64,000 bases of DNA, taken from the NCBI GenBank assembly GCA_035236585.1, contig CP141136.1:29046449-29110448 (forward strand), in the 5' to 3' direction. Position numbers and translations under genes: made by a program. The notes under the pieces were generated by a model that saw only the letters and a list, made by a program, of their open reading frames with translations, did no database searches and was not told where the DNA came from. The DNA comes from Warburgia ugandensis. Its lineage: Eukaryota; Streptophyta; Magnoliopsida; Canellales; Canellaceae. Below are positions 1 to 34,400 of the stretch, piece by piece. The first letter of the stretch is position 1. Each line of letters starts with the position of its first letter.

Positions 1-858
1 TAAAGAGCTTATTTTATTATCAAAATATGTATTTTTAAAATGCAATGCATTTTGTTTTCATAGTTGGGATCAATGCATGGAAAACTTTTGAAGTATGATT
101 TGAATTTCAATAAGAAATCTGCATCATTATATGATAAGCTAAGATATCATTTATGATTTGATTTTGGAATATGAATTATCTACATGATATATTTGGATGC
201 TTCTTGATTTATACGAGTTATTAGATTTATCAATTTGTATTTTGGCCTAAAGGGCATTGTGTATATAAATCACTCATGTATATGAGTAGCTGATAGTTGA
301 CTAAAATGATAGTCAAGTTTAGGGGTTGATATATGAGACCCCTATCATTACTATGTTAGAAGTGTGTAGTTGGCCATTGATCTCATAAAAGATACCAACC
401 TAGAAAGGCTTTGTTTGTTGTGGGGCATTAAGGAAGGCTGCCACCCCATGTGATCCAATTCTTCATTATGATAGGTGTAGGCCATGTGATATTTATGGTC
501 AAACATAGCAGGTACTATGTGTCCTCTATGCACATAGTAGAGCCATTCTATGATGGACATGGGCTGACATGTCGATCATCCTTGAAAGTATAGATCATAT
601 TTGCCATTGTGGCATATAGCAGGATGCTGCTACTCAGCAAATGTGAAAGTATATGTTTGATATATTGATGTTTTTTATTTGTTATGCTTGTCAATATATT
701 TTATGATTTCGTGATATATGTAAATATTCATTTAAAATGAATAAACAAAATACAATTAAAAATGGAAAATTTTATTATATTTTTTTGTTTTCATATCAAT
801 TGCACATTTCTTAATACTCCCAACTAATAATCATCAATGAAATAATCCAACTTGATGT
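1..858. other. AT-rich non-coding sequence, weakly LTR-like
   Basis: I see no gene here. Both strands are full of stops. A stretch near 420-445 (a GGGGCAxTxAxGGxAGGxTGCCAC pattern) weakly resembles one near 59345-59370, so this may be decayed LTR sequence of the same broad type as that at 57-60 kb. This is a by-eye similarity only. Confidence 0.3.
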
Positions 859-2613
859 TGTAAACACCCCAATTTCTAAATTCCATTTCATGTAATTTTT
901 TAATTTTATTTTAAATGAAATACGAATAAGGAATCCCTCACTTTGAGTTTCATGCAAATTGACCTTTTGAAAGATACTTAGCTGACCCTCAAAACCTTAA
1001 TATTTAGAGTATACATATCGATATGATTCCAACATACTAATTTGGGGCAAAACAGAGATCAAGGTGAAAAAATCTTAAAAATTTACTAAATTGAAAGGGG
1101 ACCAAAATTGATAACAGCACCCACCTATTTTTTCATTTTGTGGGATGCATGCAAACACTCCACGTGAGGACAAGAGCATCACATAGACGGTCAACCTGCC
1201 ATGCTTTAGTGTGGCTCCCTTATGATGGGCAGCAATTGAAAAAGATGAGGAATGCAACAAAACGAGATTGGGAGTGCATGAAGGGACGAAAATCCCAACA
1301 ACCCCCGCCGCCTCCATGTGACCCATAGCCATTCCATCTCTCCATGCACATGAAACCCTATTGTCTGATCACCTATGGTTGTTCCCTACTCAGATTCCTC
1401 TTCTAGCAATGTGCACAAGGGTTTTTCTGTTTTCTCGTTCACCATTCTGGTCTGGTTTCAAGCGACAACAGAGCCAAGGTTACCAACCATCGCTAGAACG
1501 ACCTTCCTTCCCCCTTCTCTAACTAGTGCACTGTCCCATTTTTCTCCTCCTCTTCCTCTGTTTTCTCCAGCACTGACTGAAACCTAAAAAACCCTCATCA
1601 ACCCTTCTTCCCCTTTCTCCCTCTTGATCTCTGTTCTCTCTCCCTTGACTGACGTAGCTTGACCGACTGCACCAATCTAGATTCCTCTCCTCTCTACCTC
1701 TCCCCTTTTCCTCGCTCCACCAGTGATGCCTGAGTAGGCTGCCTAAGTTCCTAAACCATATCCCTCTTCCTCTTCTGCTTCTCCATCAATGCCTAATATG
1801 CAAATGACATTGATGCGTGTTTCTCCTCTTCCCAGACGGCCCCAATGACCCATTTCCTGAGTCCGATCTGTGTGAATCTAAACATATCTAATTGTTGATC
1901 ATGGTTGATCGAACACTAGATCACTAAATCTTTGACCTATCTGACCATCCATGGGGATCCAGCCCTTGATCTATCTCCAATGTGGTAGATATATTACTGA
2001 TCTAACCATCGATCTATCCCCAAAAGTTAGATATGTGATTGATTTGTGCAACCCCACATGATCCAACCATTGATCATTGACCAACATCTCAATTTGTGAA
2101 TGATGTGCTCCATTCAATGCAATCCAAACATTGATCGATCACCAAAACCCAAATCTATAGCTGATCTAACATATTCATCATGATCTAACCCTAGATCGGT
2201 CACTAAACATTGGATCTATGACCAATCAACCCCTTTGAGACAATATGATCTTTAATCAACCACTTAGTACTTGGATTTGTTATCAGTATGAATTCCCAAT
2301 TAGATCTTGACATAGATTTCACACCAAATCATCTGATATGTGATCAGATCTAGCCCCTCACCTCAATTTGACCATAGATTAGTGAATCGACACCTAAATT
2401 TGCTATTGATTTAAGTAATATACCTTGATCTGGCCCTAGATCTATCACCAAAACCCTATAACAACAACATATCTAGTACCTTTCTAGGATTTGACCATTG
2501 ATCTACCATTTGATATAAGATCTATGAGATTAGGCACTACATCCCTCTTTAAGAGCTTTATATTCTAACTAGACTTAGAAAGACTATTTTTGACTTCAAA
2601 TAGTAAGAACATG

Positions 2614-2632
2614 CACACACACACACACACAC
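2614..2632. repeat. (CA)n microsatellite
   Basis: A run of CA dinucleotides inside the LTR-like block. Confidence 0.9.
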
Positions 2633-3902
2633 AGTGAAAAACTATCCCTCCAAGACCAACAAGATCACACATAGAAAAACTCACCTTTCTATAAGACAAA
2701 ATCCCCTCCAACTCAAGTGTTAGGTCTTAAACTCACTGTAGGCTAACTCAAAGGAGTATAAAAGATGTTAAACTAGTTCTAAGAAAAACTATACATACTA
2801 AGGTTGCCCTTGTACATGATGACTGAGAGTACCTTGCTAGACTAGTAGTGGCACCTCTAAAAGTTAAAATCAGTATGTAAACATAGGTTACTCTTTGCCT
2901 GAACTATCAAATTATGCATCGAGACTGAACCATACATTAAAAACTTTCGCACTCTCTTAGTTGAGTAGCATGGATAGGTTAACTAAACTAAGAAATTTGA
3001 CTAGTATATTTGTGATCTTTTCTTGTTGTACCATTTTTATCTTTGATTGTCTTGACTGAATATGTATTTAAACTCTTGCTTACTTATGAATGTATAATGA
3101 ATGCCATTGGATAGCCATAAAATATGTAAAACTAGTAATCAATGCACAAGTATGTTAATAACACATGTGATGTGCCTCATTGAATATAAAGTATTCAGTG
3201 GATAGCATACAGAAGATTAACTAACAACATGAATAACTTGAGAATGAGTAACTCCATTTCACTTAGCCATATTTGAGAATAATAGATGAACTAAAGTACA
3301 TCATGAAAGAAGGATTGAATAGTAAACTAAGAACTTTGATCTCACATTACTCAAGGACATCAGCTAATGTAGAATTTGGATAACATGTTTACTATTATTA
3401 ATAGAGCCTTTACCATTGATCATATTGTAGTTCACCTCATTATATGTGTTTATAGATTGTCATAAGACTCATCTTATATAACCATTAAACTTGAATATGT
3501 GGTTGACTTATTTGACACATGAGAAAGAGCCTTATTATACATAAGAGAGTAAATAATCATGAGTCATGAACAAAGTATGAATGATTGAACTATTGTGGTT
3601 TCTTTTTTGAATATAAAGTGTATTATCAAATGAATGTGAATGCAATAGTCATGAGCTGTGAGCAAAGCATGAATGATTAGACTCTTGTTGTTTATGAAAT
3701 GGATTTGGGATGCGTGCTTTTGAATGTATAGTGCATTAATGGTTTTTTGGTCATTTTCAAGTATCATATTAATTATGCTAGACTTGAAGTTTTTGTTAAA
3801 TTTAACCATACATGTAATTATACATGCTCTATCAAAATCACGTAAGCACAGGTCCCATCTATGTTTATGTTCTTAGAAGATGATGTTTACCAATTGGTTT
3901 TG

Positions 3903-3915
3903 ATACATACATACA

Positions 3916-3945
<30 letters not shown>
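3903..3945. repeat. (ATAC)n microsatellite
   Basis: About ten copies of the tetranucleotide ATAC/CATA, close to the right end of the LTR-like block. Confidence 0.95.
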
Positions 3946-3948
<3 letters not shown>

Positions 3949-3976
3949 TAATTCTTCCAAACGGATGGTGTTTACA

Positions 3977-4490
3977 GGGTTTGGTTTACAAATGTATTGG
4001 ATTAATCAAGAATCATTAGTAGTTATGCATGATCATGTGCTCAACCATATATGAATTTGAAAATTAGTATGCTCATAAAGGAAAGTAGGTGAGATGGATA
4101 CATGTGTACATGAATAATGAATGATCTTAAAGTATCATATGTTATGAATGGAACCACATGATTATGTGTATGCATGAAAAATATTCTTTTTATGATTAAA
4201 TATTTATGAAATGATAATGACATAGTATTGTTTGGATATATACAAAAAGGAATAATGTACTTATACTTTCACAAACTTTGAAAGGCATAGGAGTTGTCAA
4301 CTTATTTGCTTAGGACATGTGAATTAATTTCATATAATGTATGATTTGGTAACTTATGATTTTAACTTGAACATGTGTTTTAAGACATTATGGTTCTATT
4401 TAGATATGAATAATTGACAAATTACATTGGTTTTGAAAATCATGAAGTACATGCCAACATAGCAACCTTTTTCCACCTACATAAGTGCAA
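3977..4490. other. AT-rich non-coding sequence
   Basis: Nothing recognisable on either strand. Confidence 0.4.
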
Positions 4491-6575
4491 GCTTGCTAGG
4501 ACATTGTAATTGTTTACAATGCCTCAAATTTGAAGAATTAGAATGGAAGGACAAATAAGATTAGCTGAGGACATGAAAGCAATAGAAGATTCGGGACCCA
4601 TGTTCCAACATTCCAAAAATCAAGCAAGCAAATGAAGTTTAAGAAAGCAACTAAAAAAATCAAAGGTGATTAGAAATTAGCCATGCAATTTAATCACCTT
4701 TGTATATGATTTGGAGCCATGCAATTTGACCACCTTTGCATGTGATTTGGGGCTATGCAAGCCACTTGAGCCACATGAGTTATCAACTAAGAGTTAGGAC
4801 AAGCCAAGCCATGAAGCCAAATATGTAAGCTAAGAAACCAAGCCATTAAAGCCATCAAAGTGAGCCTTGAAGCCATCTAAGTCAAGCCACATGGAACCAC
4901 ACTATTGGAGTTTTCAAACAATTATTCCATGCAAAAAAAAAATTTAAGGATTTTTAACAGGATAATTAGAAGGAAACATGGTCATTATCACATGGTAAGA
5001 TATGCATGCAAGGTGGACATATGAGAGAGTAGATCCCATCACCAAATCTCCCTTTTCTTTCCTCTTTCTCTCTCTCTAACTACCATTTAGGACTTCCACT
5101 CATGGAACATAGGGGAAGGCCCTTAAAAAGTAGTGTTCTCTTCCTTAGGGTTTTCCATGTTCCACCTCTTGCTTCCTTCTAATTCCACATCCTTATATTT
5201 CCCCAAATTCTTATCCTATCTTCCCCTTCCCCATTAGATCCCTTTAGAAAGTTGAAATCACCTATGAATATCCTAGGGTTCTCCACATGAAAAAAAGAAT
5301 GCATAGCACTTAATTTAGGGTGGAGAAGCCTCCTTCTTAAAAAGTGGTCCTCCCACCTTTGGTTGCTCTAGGGTTTTCGACTTCTACACTTTAATGCTCC
5401 AAACTTTCCATGCCTACATACTTGGGTGATAGTCTTCCATTCAAGATTTAGTACTCATCTTTTGTTTAAGGATTCAAAGCACTTCCAGGTTGGTTTTCTT
5501 TCCTTTCTTCTTTTCTTTGTTGTTTTGCTTGCTTCTTTGTTCCATGCACATAGTTCTAGCCCTTTTCTCTTAGTGTTTTGCTTCTAGCTTGCCTTAGTTT
5601 TCTTTAATAGAAGGCTACTTATCTCTAGTAACAGCCAAGAGACAGTAAGCCTTGAATCATATTTATTTTCCTACTTATTTAGCTATTGTTCTTGCTTTGA
5701 ATAATCTTTGTTTTCCCTTACTTGTTTATTCCTTGCCCATCTTTTGATTCTATTCCATCTCCATTTCACTCTTTTGCTTATTGATTCTCATTTGGGGTTC
5801 ACAAGCATGTTAGCTTGGGATTTGATTGTTAGTTTGGTTTAAAGAAAATTGAAGTTAAGATTTTGGGTTACTTTTATATCTTTGAATAGTGCACAATTTT
5901 GTTTCTAAGTTCATGTAATATGCACACCTTTCTTGTATGGTTTCAATTCAAACAATCCATTTAGTTCATGTTCACTTCTCTTTGGTTGTTTGTAATGCTT
6001 TCATTTTTTTGAATCTTGATTGTCATGCTTGTTGAATCACATGCATCATGCTTATTTTTGTGCACAATCTTTGATGCATCATGCACACCACTCTAGCTTA
6101 GATTTCGTTCCATGTTAAATGCACACATTCCCATATTCTTGTTGATTAGGATTAGTTCATGTTAGGTTTAGATTTCATTGCTTAAGTTATTTGCCTTATT
6201 GGAGTAGTTTTAGTTAGTTTTTAAGTTTAGTTTAGAAAGTTTTATTTTTGAAAAGTTTCCTTAGTTTAAGTTTCCTAGATTAAGTCATTCTAGTTTTGAA
6301 TTATTTTCTTTATTAAAGGCAAGTTAGTTTGAAAAGTTTCTAATTCCATTCAAGATCTTTATTTTTAAAAAGTTTCCTTTAGTTCAAGTATCTAATTCCA
6401 TGTGTGTTTCTATTTTCATGTACTTTTAATTCCTAGAATACATCAAATAAAATCTTTCTTTGCCTAGTATAAGCAACCTAAATAAGTTTCAACTACGTAC
6501 AAATCTATGAGATTTCTCATAGGATCGACCTCATTCACATACATTTACTACTTTGATTCGTGCGCTTGTAAGTAT
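4490..6575 (+). mobile_element. LTR-like block ending in the GATCGACC...GTGCGCTTG motif
   Basis: The right end (GATCGACC at 6532, then CGTGCGCTTG at 6559) matches the terminal motif of the gypsy LTRs at 38739-38788 and, inverted, near 44.05, 47.88, 54.97 and 60.34 kb. Upstream is a pyrimidine tract (about 5040-5085) like those in the other LTRs. The 5' border is not clear; 4490 is a guess. No coding sequence is seen. Confidence 0.35.
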
Positions 6576-7430
6576 ATTTAAAGCTATACCAAAATGTGTT
6601 GTGATATGACTGTGACTAGTGGTTCTGGGATGTGATAAGTTTTTGTGTATTTGTCTTTCAAAACAATGAAAATGATTTGCATTGTCTATTAAGTGTTTCA
6701 CATGCACACATTAAATGTGCATCTATCCTAAAAGCAGAGAAAACTCTGTTAGATTTTCAATAGGAATAAGGCATTCATTCCACTATAAAATCCTTATATT
6801 TGTGTAAGAAATGACACTCGAGATTTTCAAAAATACTTTCCAATAAACAAAAATTTTTGCTACTTTATTTTCGAAAGGAATTTTCAAACAAGGGACCCCG
6901 CATTTTGAAAGTATTTCAAAAGTATTATAAAAACCTAGTGTTTCATAGATTTTTCCTTGAACTAAGGATTTGTTATTGAAATAGTTTAATTGTGAAACAA
7001 ATATTTGACTAGTTCAAAGGTTTCCTACTGAGTGATGGTACTCGCCCCGAAAAACATTACATGTGAATGGCAAGGGAATAGACAAGATTAAAGGAGCAGA
7101 AGATTTTGAGGTATAATCAATAGTAGTAAAAGTACGACGACTTAGTCATTTAAATCCCTTAGAAATTATTGCTTTAATTATTGATAGGATGTAATTTAAG
7201 TACTTCATTCTTGTTATATTTGATCAAGATTAGACTTAGATGTTTGGGCTGTGACCGGCTTAGTGTTTGGGTTGTGACCAATGGGTACTGGCATTCTTAT
7301 GACTGTGGTTATTTTTATTTTATGCGAAGTTTTGAATGACAACGGATGGTTGGGAGTGTAGTTTTCATACTTGGAAGGTACTAAAGGAAAAAATCTGGGT
7401 AAGCCGAGGTGCACACACCAATTCCGCATA
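6576..7430. other. Non-coding sequence, probably retroelement-derived
   Basis: No gene recognised. A TTGGGCTGTGACC / TTGGGTTGTGACC pair near 7244-7280 looks like decayed LTR ends, but this is weak. Confidence 0.3.
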
Positions 7431-7519
7431 CAACGTACCTTCAAGTCTTTACCACAAAATTCTTTTCCAATAGAAGCTGGTCCATAGAGACGTGTTACTA
7501 GTAAATGCTTTCACAGAGA

Positions 7520-7645
7520 CTATAGTTCTCTGACTACCAATGCACCATCTTCATCAACAGCCTCACCTTGCTCAGTGAAGAGCCTTTCGTTAATCCAATT
7601 AATTATAAGTTTGTGAATACCTCTCGATACTTTAAGCGTAAAAAT
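7520..7645 (-). other. Unrecognised 41-codon open stretch, coding trace
   Basis: The minus strand is open for about 41 codons between two stops. The translation has a soluble-protein look (NWINERLFTEQGEAVDEDGA is part of it). It lies just downstream of the terminal-exon candidate at 8084..8230, and a good splice-donor-like AAG|GTACGT follows at about 7443. It may be a decayed exon. I do not recognise the family, and chance is possible. Confidence 0.2.
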
Positions 7646-8083
7646 TTAGTACTGATGTTCGAAGAAAAAGAGTGTCACTATCCAATTGCATAGTTGCTTC
7701 TATTAGACTGTTACATAAAAGCTAGCTCCAATTAAGTTACAAATAATTGTGGCATAGCCATGAATCAATGATTAGAGTTACAAAGTTCGGATGCATGTAT
7801 AAGTTAGCAAGGTAAAATATCATAAATTTCAAAAAACATTGAAAAAAAATTCGGGAAAAAGAGAATTACAAGTATATGAATTTAATCTTTTAGTTGGCAA
7901 CTTTTACTAAATCTACAACTAATATTTCAGAATTTGCTAAAATTATTCTTTAAATTTGAATCTAATTACTTATATTCGTAGAAATTACTACTTACGTTCT
8001 ATTCTGTCCAGTACGAAAAGTTGTTTTGTACGCAGAAAAACATGTCCATGTTAGCTATTTCCGGAGCTAAAGCCAAATGTTTA

Positions 8084-8230
8084 TTATCCAGTACTTTGGT
8101 GCTCATATAATATCTGTAAGGCTCGATGAAGACCAGAAACTACAGCAACGTTTGCCTTTTCCCCACCAAAAACGAGAAATCCATGAGCTACGATTTGCCT
8201 GCGACCCCTCACATGTCGAACACGGTTGAC
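8084..8230 (-). CDS. Unrecognised terminal exon candidate (48 codons + stop)
   Basis: Read on the minus strand, a pyrimidine-rich stretch ending in TTAG (8231-8234) is followed by 48 open codons and TAA (8084-8086). The peptide is rich in structured-protein features (GRRQIVAHGFLVFGGEKANV, then a helix-like VVSGLHRALQILYEH). Local GC content is clearly higher than in the surroundings, as expected for an exon. Upstream exons would lie at higher coordinates, between here and the protease gene, but I could not find them. I do not recognise the protein. It may be the last exon of a real gene or a captured or decayed fragment. Confidence 0.35.
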   Translation of the reverse strand, partial: VNRVRHVRGRRQIVAHGFLVFGGEKANVAVVSGLHRALQILYEHQSTG

Positions 8231-8708
8231 CTAATATTGCCCAGAATCGAGGAGTTAAAATGACTTTCAAATTCCACTAAAAATTCCAAATTCTAACTTC
8301 CAATTGCAAAACGCTGAACCTCGTTTGTACTATTTCCTTCCTGCAATTATCAACATGAATTTTGGATAATACATTGACACCACAGGTGTATGTGAGTGAT
8401 GAAAGACTGAAACAAAGTCATAAAGGAACTCAAATTGTGGTATTGGCTAGTAAACTAATTTAGACCTTAAAAATAAAATAAAGACCTATAGGGCGTGTGA
8501 GTTACCAACTCTAATAAATAAATAAATGAATGAATATAAAGCACAGTAAAAGAGCTAGAGGGATGTCAGCCTTCATATAAGGTGTAGTCAAACAGTCACA
8601 AATAATGGAAACCCAATTTGAGAGATTTGACTCATTCATCTCGTTACTCTAGCTTTAGATGTCAAATATATTAAAAAGCACGTGCTTTGATCACCTAACC
8701 ACATGCTT

Positions 8709-8709
8709 C

Positions 8710-8777
<68 letters not shown>
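8709..8777. repeat. (ATT)n microsatellite
   Basis: About 23 uninterrupted copies of the trinucleotide ATT. Confidence 0.97.
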
Positions 8778-8779
<2 letters not shown>

Positions 8780-10443
8780 ACATAAAAGCTCGAGCAATCT
8801 TGCAAAGATAAGCTGTGGCCGAACCTCATATTAGGGTCAATTTAGCATTCCTCAAAGAACTAACTTTTCAGTGGATAAGATTTTGGGATTGCAAGCAGAC
8901 CAAATCAAGAAAGCTTGGTTGAAGATGGTGCAAAAACCACACTGCTATAATCGGCGAAGAACAATCTATCAAGGAAAAAGCAGACTGTAGTGCCGGCCAT
9001 GCGTAGCACCTTGAAAGTTGAAATTGAATAATCTGTGTATAATGATCTTGTCCCTCCCTATACCAACTTTAAACCAATGTAAAAAAACACATTGGTAAAA
9101 CATTGGACTGGTTGTTCTTTAAACAATATTACGAGTGTTTTAAGATGCCGAAGTCCTTTGCTTGAACCATGACAGGAGGGGAGGCGATAATGCACAAATA
9201 ATCTTCTTAGAAGCATCAAAAGGTCAGTGGCGTAACTTTAGGCAATGTACAACTTCAATATTAATGAATACAGTTATCCATGTTTTGTTAATTGCTATGC
9301 CGGCCCACATGGCTGCAAATGCTATTACCACCCCAAGTCCCCAACCACTTGGATCTTATCAAGAGAAACAAGGGCGTCCAGATACTTATGCTTCGGGCGT
9401 GCTGATATGAACTCCTGCTGCTTTACAGATAGCCTGGGATCCCTCAAACTCTTTATCCTTTTCCCAGTATCTTGAGTGTTGGATTGATTTGTGTGCTATA
9501 TTTATTTCCAAAAATTACAGCCATTAATGAGGAATGCTAAACAGACCGCAAATGGAGGTGCGTCTAGCCACCAGAGTTTTCAGGAGCCCACCTTTGCATT
9601 ATCTGACACATTCATCTATTTGCTCAACCTTTGGAGGATAAAAAGCATCAGGGATTGGAGATTCTGCCATCTAAAAAGTCGTGCCTGGAAGGGAAGAGTT
9701 TAAAATTATATCTAGAATCATGCGATCCCCATGCCTTTCAAACCATTGGATATCCTAAGGTAGAACAAGGAGATGAACGTGTCAGATCATGCAAACATGA
9801 GCTCCAGAGAATGCCCCGTTGTCGTCAGTTTAGCATTCCTCAAATTTTCTTTTCTTTTCCCACTTTGTTTTCCTGTTTGCTTGCAAGTGTCTTTCATAAG
9901 AAAACATGAACAGGAATCACATGGGTGAAATCAAACAGAGGGTCCACTTCTACAATATCGGATATATTGATTGAACATGGGATAAACCTGTCAACAAAAA
10001 CCCATGATAGGAACAACTATACTGCACCACTCATTCGCTCCTCTTCGTACAGCATATACATGTCACGGATGAATATCCTAATCTGGCTGATTAATCTGGT
10101 GGACTATCACGTCCACACCAAAAGAGGGAAGGTTGCAGCAGTCAAATCACTCTAACGTCAAGAGCACCTAGAAAAGCTTGATCAATATGCACCAGCACAA
10201 TTACAATGGTTATGCATATCTTATGCCAACCTACCACCAGGGTGACCAGGAAGCGAGACTGTGCATGTGTCTACCTCTCAAAAAGATACAAAAAACAAAA
10301 AACAGGTGTTTGAAACTAACTTCTATAGGATCAGGTGATCACTATATATAGAAACATTGGAACTGTTGAAAACATGGTACAATATCAGGAATTAAACTAT
10401 AAATGGTCAATTATAATAATGAAAAAACAAATATTGATAAGTT
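8780..10443. other. 3' flank of the cysteine protease gene; no gene assigned
   Basis: The protease 3' UTR should occupy the right end (minus strand, below 10444). Several short open frames occur on + (for example 9162-9410 and 9631-9909). The minus strand near 9260-9360 has a hydrophobic run (GVVIAFAAMWAGIAI). None shows a family I know, nor a convincing exon pair. The higher GC around 9160-9420 may mean decayed coding sequence. Confidence 0.3.
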
Positions 10444-32311
<21,868 letters not shown>

Positions 32312-32540
32312 AATGGATGGATTGCAGATACTCGGAAGTTTTGCTGCTAGTGTTTCATGGACAGGTGGATGATTTGATTATGGCGCTAGAAATTGGGAAG
32401 GCAGAAACCGAGCATCGGTAAGAAAAGTGTCAAAGACTCAATTTTGCTCCTCCTGGTCTTTGCTAGCGGGAGTGGCGTTCATTGCTCCCACGTGCAACGC
32501 GTGTCCTTCGGATGAAATCTTGAGGATAGAAAAATGTAGA
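32312..32540 (-). promoter_or_regulatory. Promoter and 5' UTR region of the XBCP3-like gene, with a G-box
   Basis: The 230 bp upstream of the ATG is richer in CpG than its surroundings. It holds a palindromic G-box CACGTG at 32489-32494, about 180 bp before the ATG, and ACGCGT at 32497-32502. G-boxes bind bZIP and bHLH factors linked to light, abscisic acid and stress. I could not fix a TATA box or start site. Confidence 0.4.
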
Positions 32541-33100
32541 TTTTGTGGGCTATGTTTGACCTTTCGTTCGTAATTCCGTGTCCGTTTCTCCATTATTATT
32601 GCCGTTCTAGAACAAGTACAGCAAGAAGCTTTGAATTTTTCCCTTGATATTTATGGATTTTGACCAACTTAAGAGCAGGGGAACGTGTCCGCATCCTTCT
32701 TTTCATGAAAGATAAAACTTTGAATGTGATGGAAGCCGTTTAAATATTAAAAATGGCACAAATAAGCTAGAATTCAAATTTTCTTCTCCCTAAATTGTCG
32801 TAGTCTATGATTTTTTAGTTAGAAATGATAATCATTTATTTTTATTAATTTTTTCAAAGACCCAAAACAAGTAATTAGGATCTTCTAAGTGAATCACTTT
32901 CTTACGAGTTACCTATTTTTGGCATTCTAAATATGATGAAAAACTTAGATCTACCAAAAAAGTTCTAGCTTGCATGGGAAAATGGGCTTGTATGCCTTCC
33001 TCTCCTTGTGAGCACGTAATCTTATTGAGACTCAAAAAAGAATCATTTTTTTCAAGTTTAATTTTTTGAAGAAAAACTTTAGAAATGAACATAAGCCACT
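32541..33100. other. Upstream flank of the XBCP3-like gene
   Basis: No gene is recognised. The part beyond about 32880 may already belong to the pararetrovirus insertion, but I could not match it. Confidence 0.35.
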
Positions 33101-33108
33101 ATAGCCCG

Positions 33109-33668
33109 ATGATCAAACTAAGGTGCCTCTCTTGAAGATAAAATGCTGCTCATTCAAGATCAAAGATCTAGAAAAGCATTTTAACAAAATATCTCAGATA
33201 TATTATGTCATCAATAGTATGGACAATGTTAACCTCAAATAGGTATTTCTCAACTCATTACCTGAATATCTTGGAAATAAAACTCACAAGTTAATAGAAA
33301 ATATGAAGTTATCTCTTCAAGACTCATCTTTAGGAGTTATCTAGTAACATACTTAATTAGCTTTGCAACAATTGTGTAATTAAAGAAAATTTCTTGTAGA
33401 AATGGAAAAAATAGGCAAGAAGAATGGAATTACATGTGAGAGACTAGATCTTGCTATCAAATGCAAAAAAGAGAAAGATTGTTCTTGCAACTCCAAGAAG
33501 AAATTTCACAGGAGAAAGTTTCACAAAAATCCAAATGAATATCATCATAGGTCAAAGTTCAGAAAAAGAAGAAAATGACGATATTTGAGAAACAAGAAAT
33601 TTAGAGAAAAGTCCACAAACAAGTGCTATATTTGTGAAAAGTCAAGACATTTGCAAAACAATGCTCAA
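33109..33668 (+). pseudogene. Endogenous pararetrovirus coat-protein fragment (Caulimoviridae)
   Basis: Broken plus-strand frames follow the caulimovirid coat protein in order: the FKIKDLEKHFNKISQIYYVI block (33143-33215), FLNSLPEYLGN (33248-33280), a lysine/arginine-rich stretch (33500-33600) and a CCHC-type zinc knuckle (CYICEKSRHLQNN, 33625-33665). The last Cys of the CCHC set is replaced (Asn-Asn where Asn-Cys is usual). At least three in-frame stops are present (for example near 33240, 33340 and 33577). It is an old, inactive viral fossil. A virus-like retroelement of another kind is possible but less likely. Confidence 0.65.
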
Positions 33669-33900
33669 GGTAATATCAAACTTCTTCAGCAGGTTCTCAA
33701 ATGTTAAGTATGTGTTCTTTCTTGAGAAAGAATCCACAAGGGTGTTGTTCTTATTAGCCATGTGTTTGACTTCAAAGGACCACTGCGAGAACCAATTTTC
33801 CCACTTGAGTAATTGTGGCTCTGGTAACATCTTCGACTTGAATTGTAGTATCTTGGAAAAATATGACATATCTATTTCTATCAAGAAGGTGTGACCAATG
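33642..33900 (-). pseudogene. Endogenous pararetrovirus RNase H end (Caulimoviridae)
   Basis: The minus strand is open for 80 codons. The block LLKWENWFSQWSFEVKHMAN and then NTLVDSFSRKN is the C-terminal end of the RNase H domain in its caulimovirid form (W-x2-WFS-x3-F-x-VKH...LADFLSRE; gypsy elements differ here). The DxxSR Asp is kept but the usual Ala-Asp is Val-Asp. It points opposite to the coat-protein fragment that it abuts, so the viral genome was rearranged on or after insertion. Confidence 0.6.
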
Positions 33901-34400
33901 AGATGAAATTAGAACTTCTTGTCATGACTCGAACATTTGATGCTATTTTTGTATCACTTTTACTAAATTGATGGAAATTTTGATTAATTTGAAAATTTAT
34001 ATAGAATTAACTATATTAAATGTTCTATTTTAATTAAAATATAAAACAAAATAATTTGCGAGAAAAATTAGTACCATTATATTCTACGCTCAAAATGGAA
34101 TCCAACGCCTCAAAGAACGCCGAAAACGGAGTTCGTATGACCAAGTTATGACCTTTTAAAGATGAGGGGTATTTTTGTAAAATGCATTTAAAACAAGAGG
34201 GACTGAAAACGCAGGGGTTGTTTTGATAATGACACCCCCCTATGCGTCATCATCTTCTTCCTCATGCTAGGTGATACGCAGCACCACCATGCCTGTACAG
34301 AACCGCAAAGGTGTCTGCGAGGTAAAGGTTTGGGATTTGAGACCAAGTAAGAAAGTTTTGCTCATGGGAAAGACCTTTCTCTGACCATCAAAGTTTGGGA
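33901..34400. other. AT-rich non-coding sequence
   Basis: Possible decayed LTR or viral leader sequence. A GTTCGTATGACCAAGTTATGACC stretch (in parts) near 34131 resembles sequence I associate with plant LTRs. Nothing certain. Confidence 0.25.

Larger units (their letters stand above)
859..3976 (+). mobile_element. Candidate chromovirus-type LTR (about 3.1 kb)
   Basis: The block starts TGTAAACACC (859) and ends GGTGTTTACA (3976), a perfect 10-bp inverted repeat of the TGT...ACA kind that ends Tekay/Del-like chromovirus LTRs. The inside is non-coding. It has a pyrimidine-rich part (about 1500-1740) and a long degenerate region rich in GATCTAACC/TTGATC words (1860-2550). The five bases on each side do not match (gatgt, gggtt), and I see no polypurine tract or primer-binding site. 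It is therefore either a decayed solo LTR or a chance pairing of ends inside repeat DNA. Strand is arbitrary. Confidence 0.35.

Noticed and set aside
1075..1587. Overlapping 60-85-codon frames on both strands
   Set aside because: They lie in LTR-like sequence with no family signature; the pyrimidine-rich part favours long stop-free runs by chance.
9162..9909. Plus-strand frames of 70-92 codons downstream of the protease gene
   Set aside because: No recognisable domain, overlapping in different frames, and no convincing exon borders. They are mentioned only in the flank entry.
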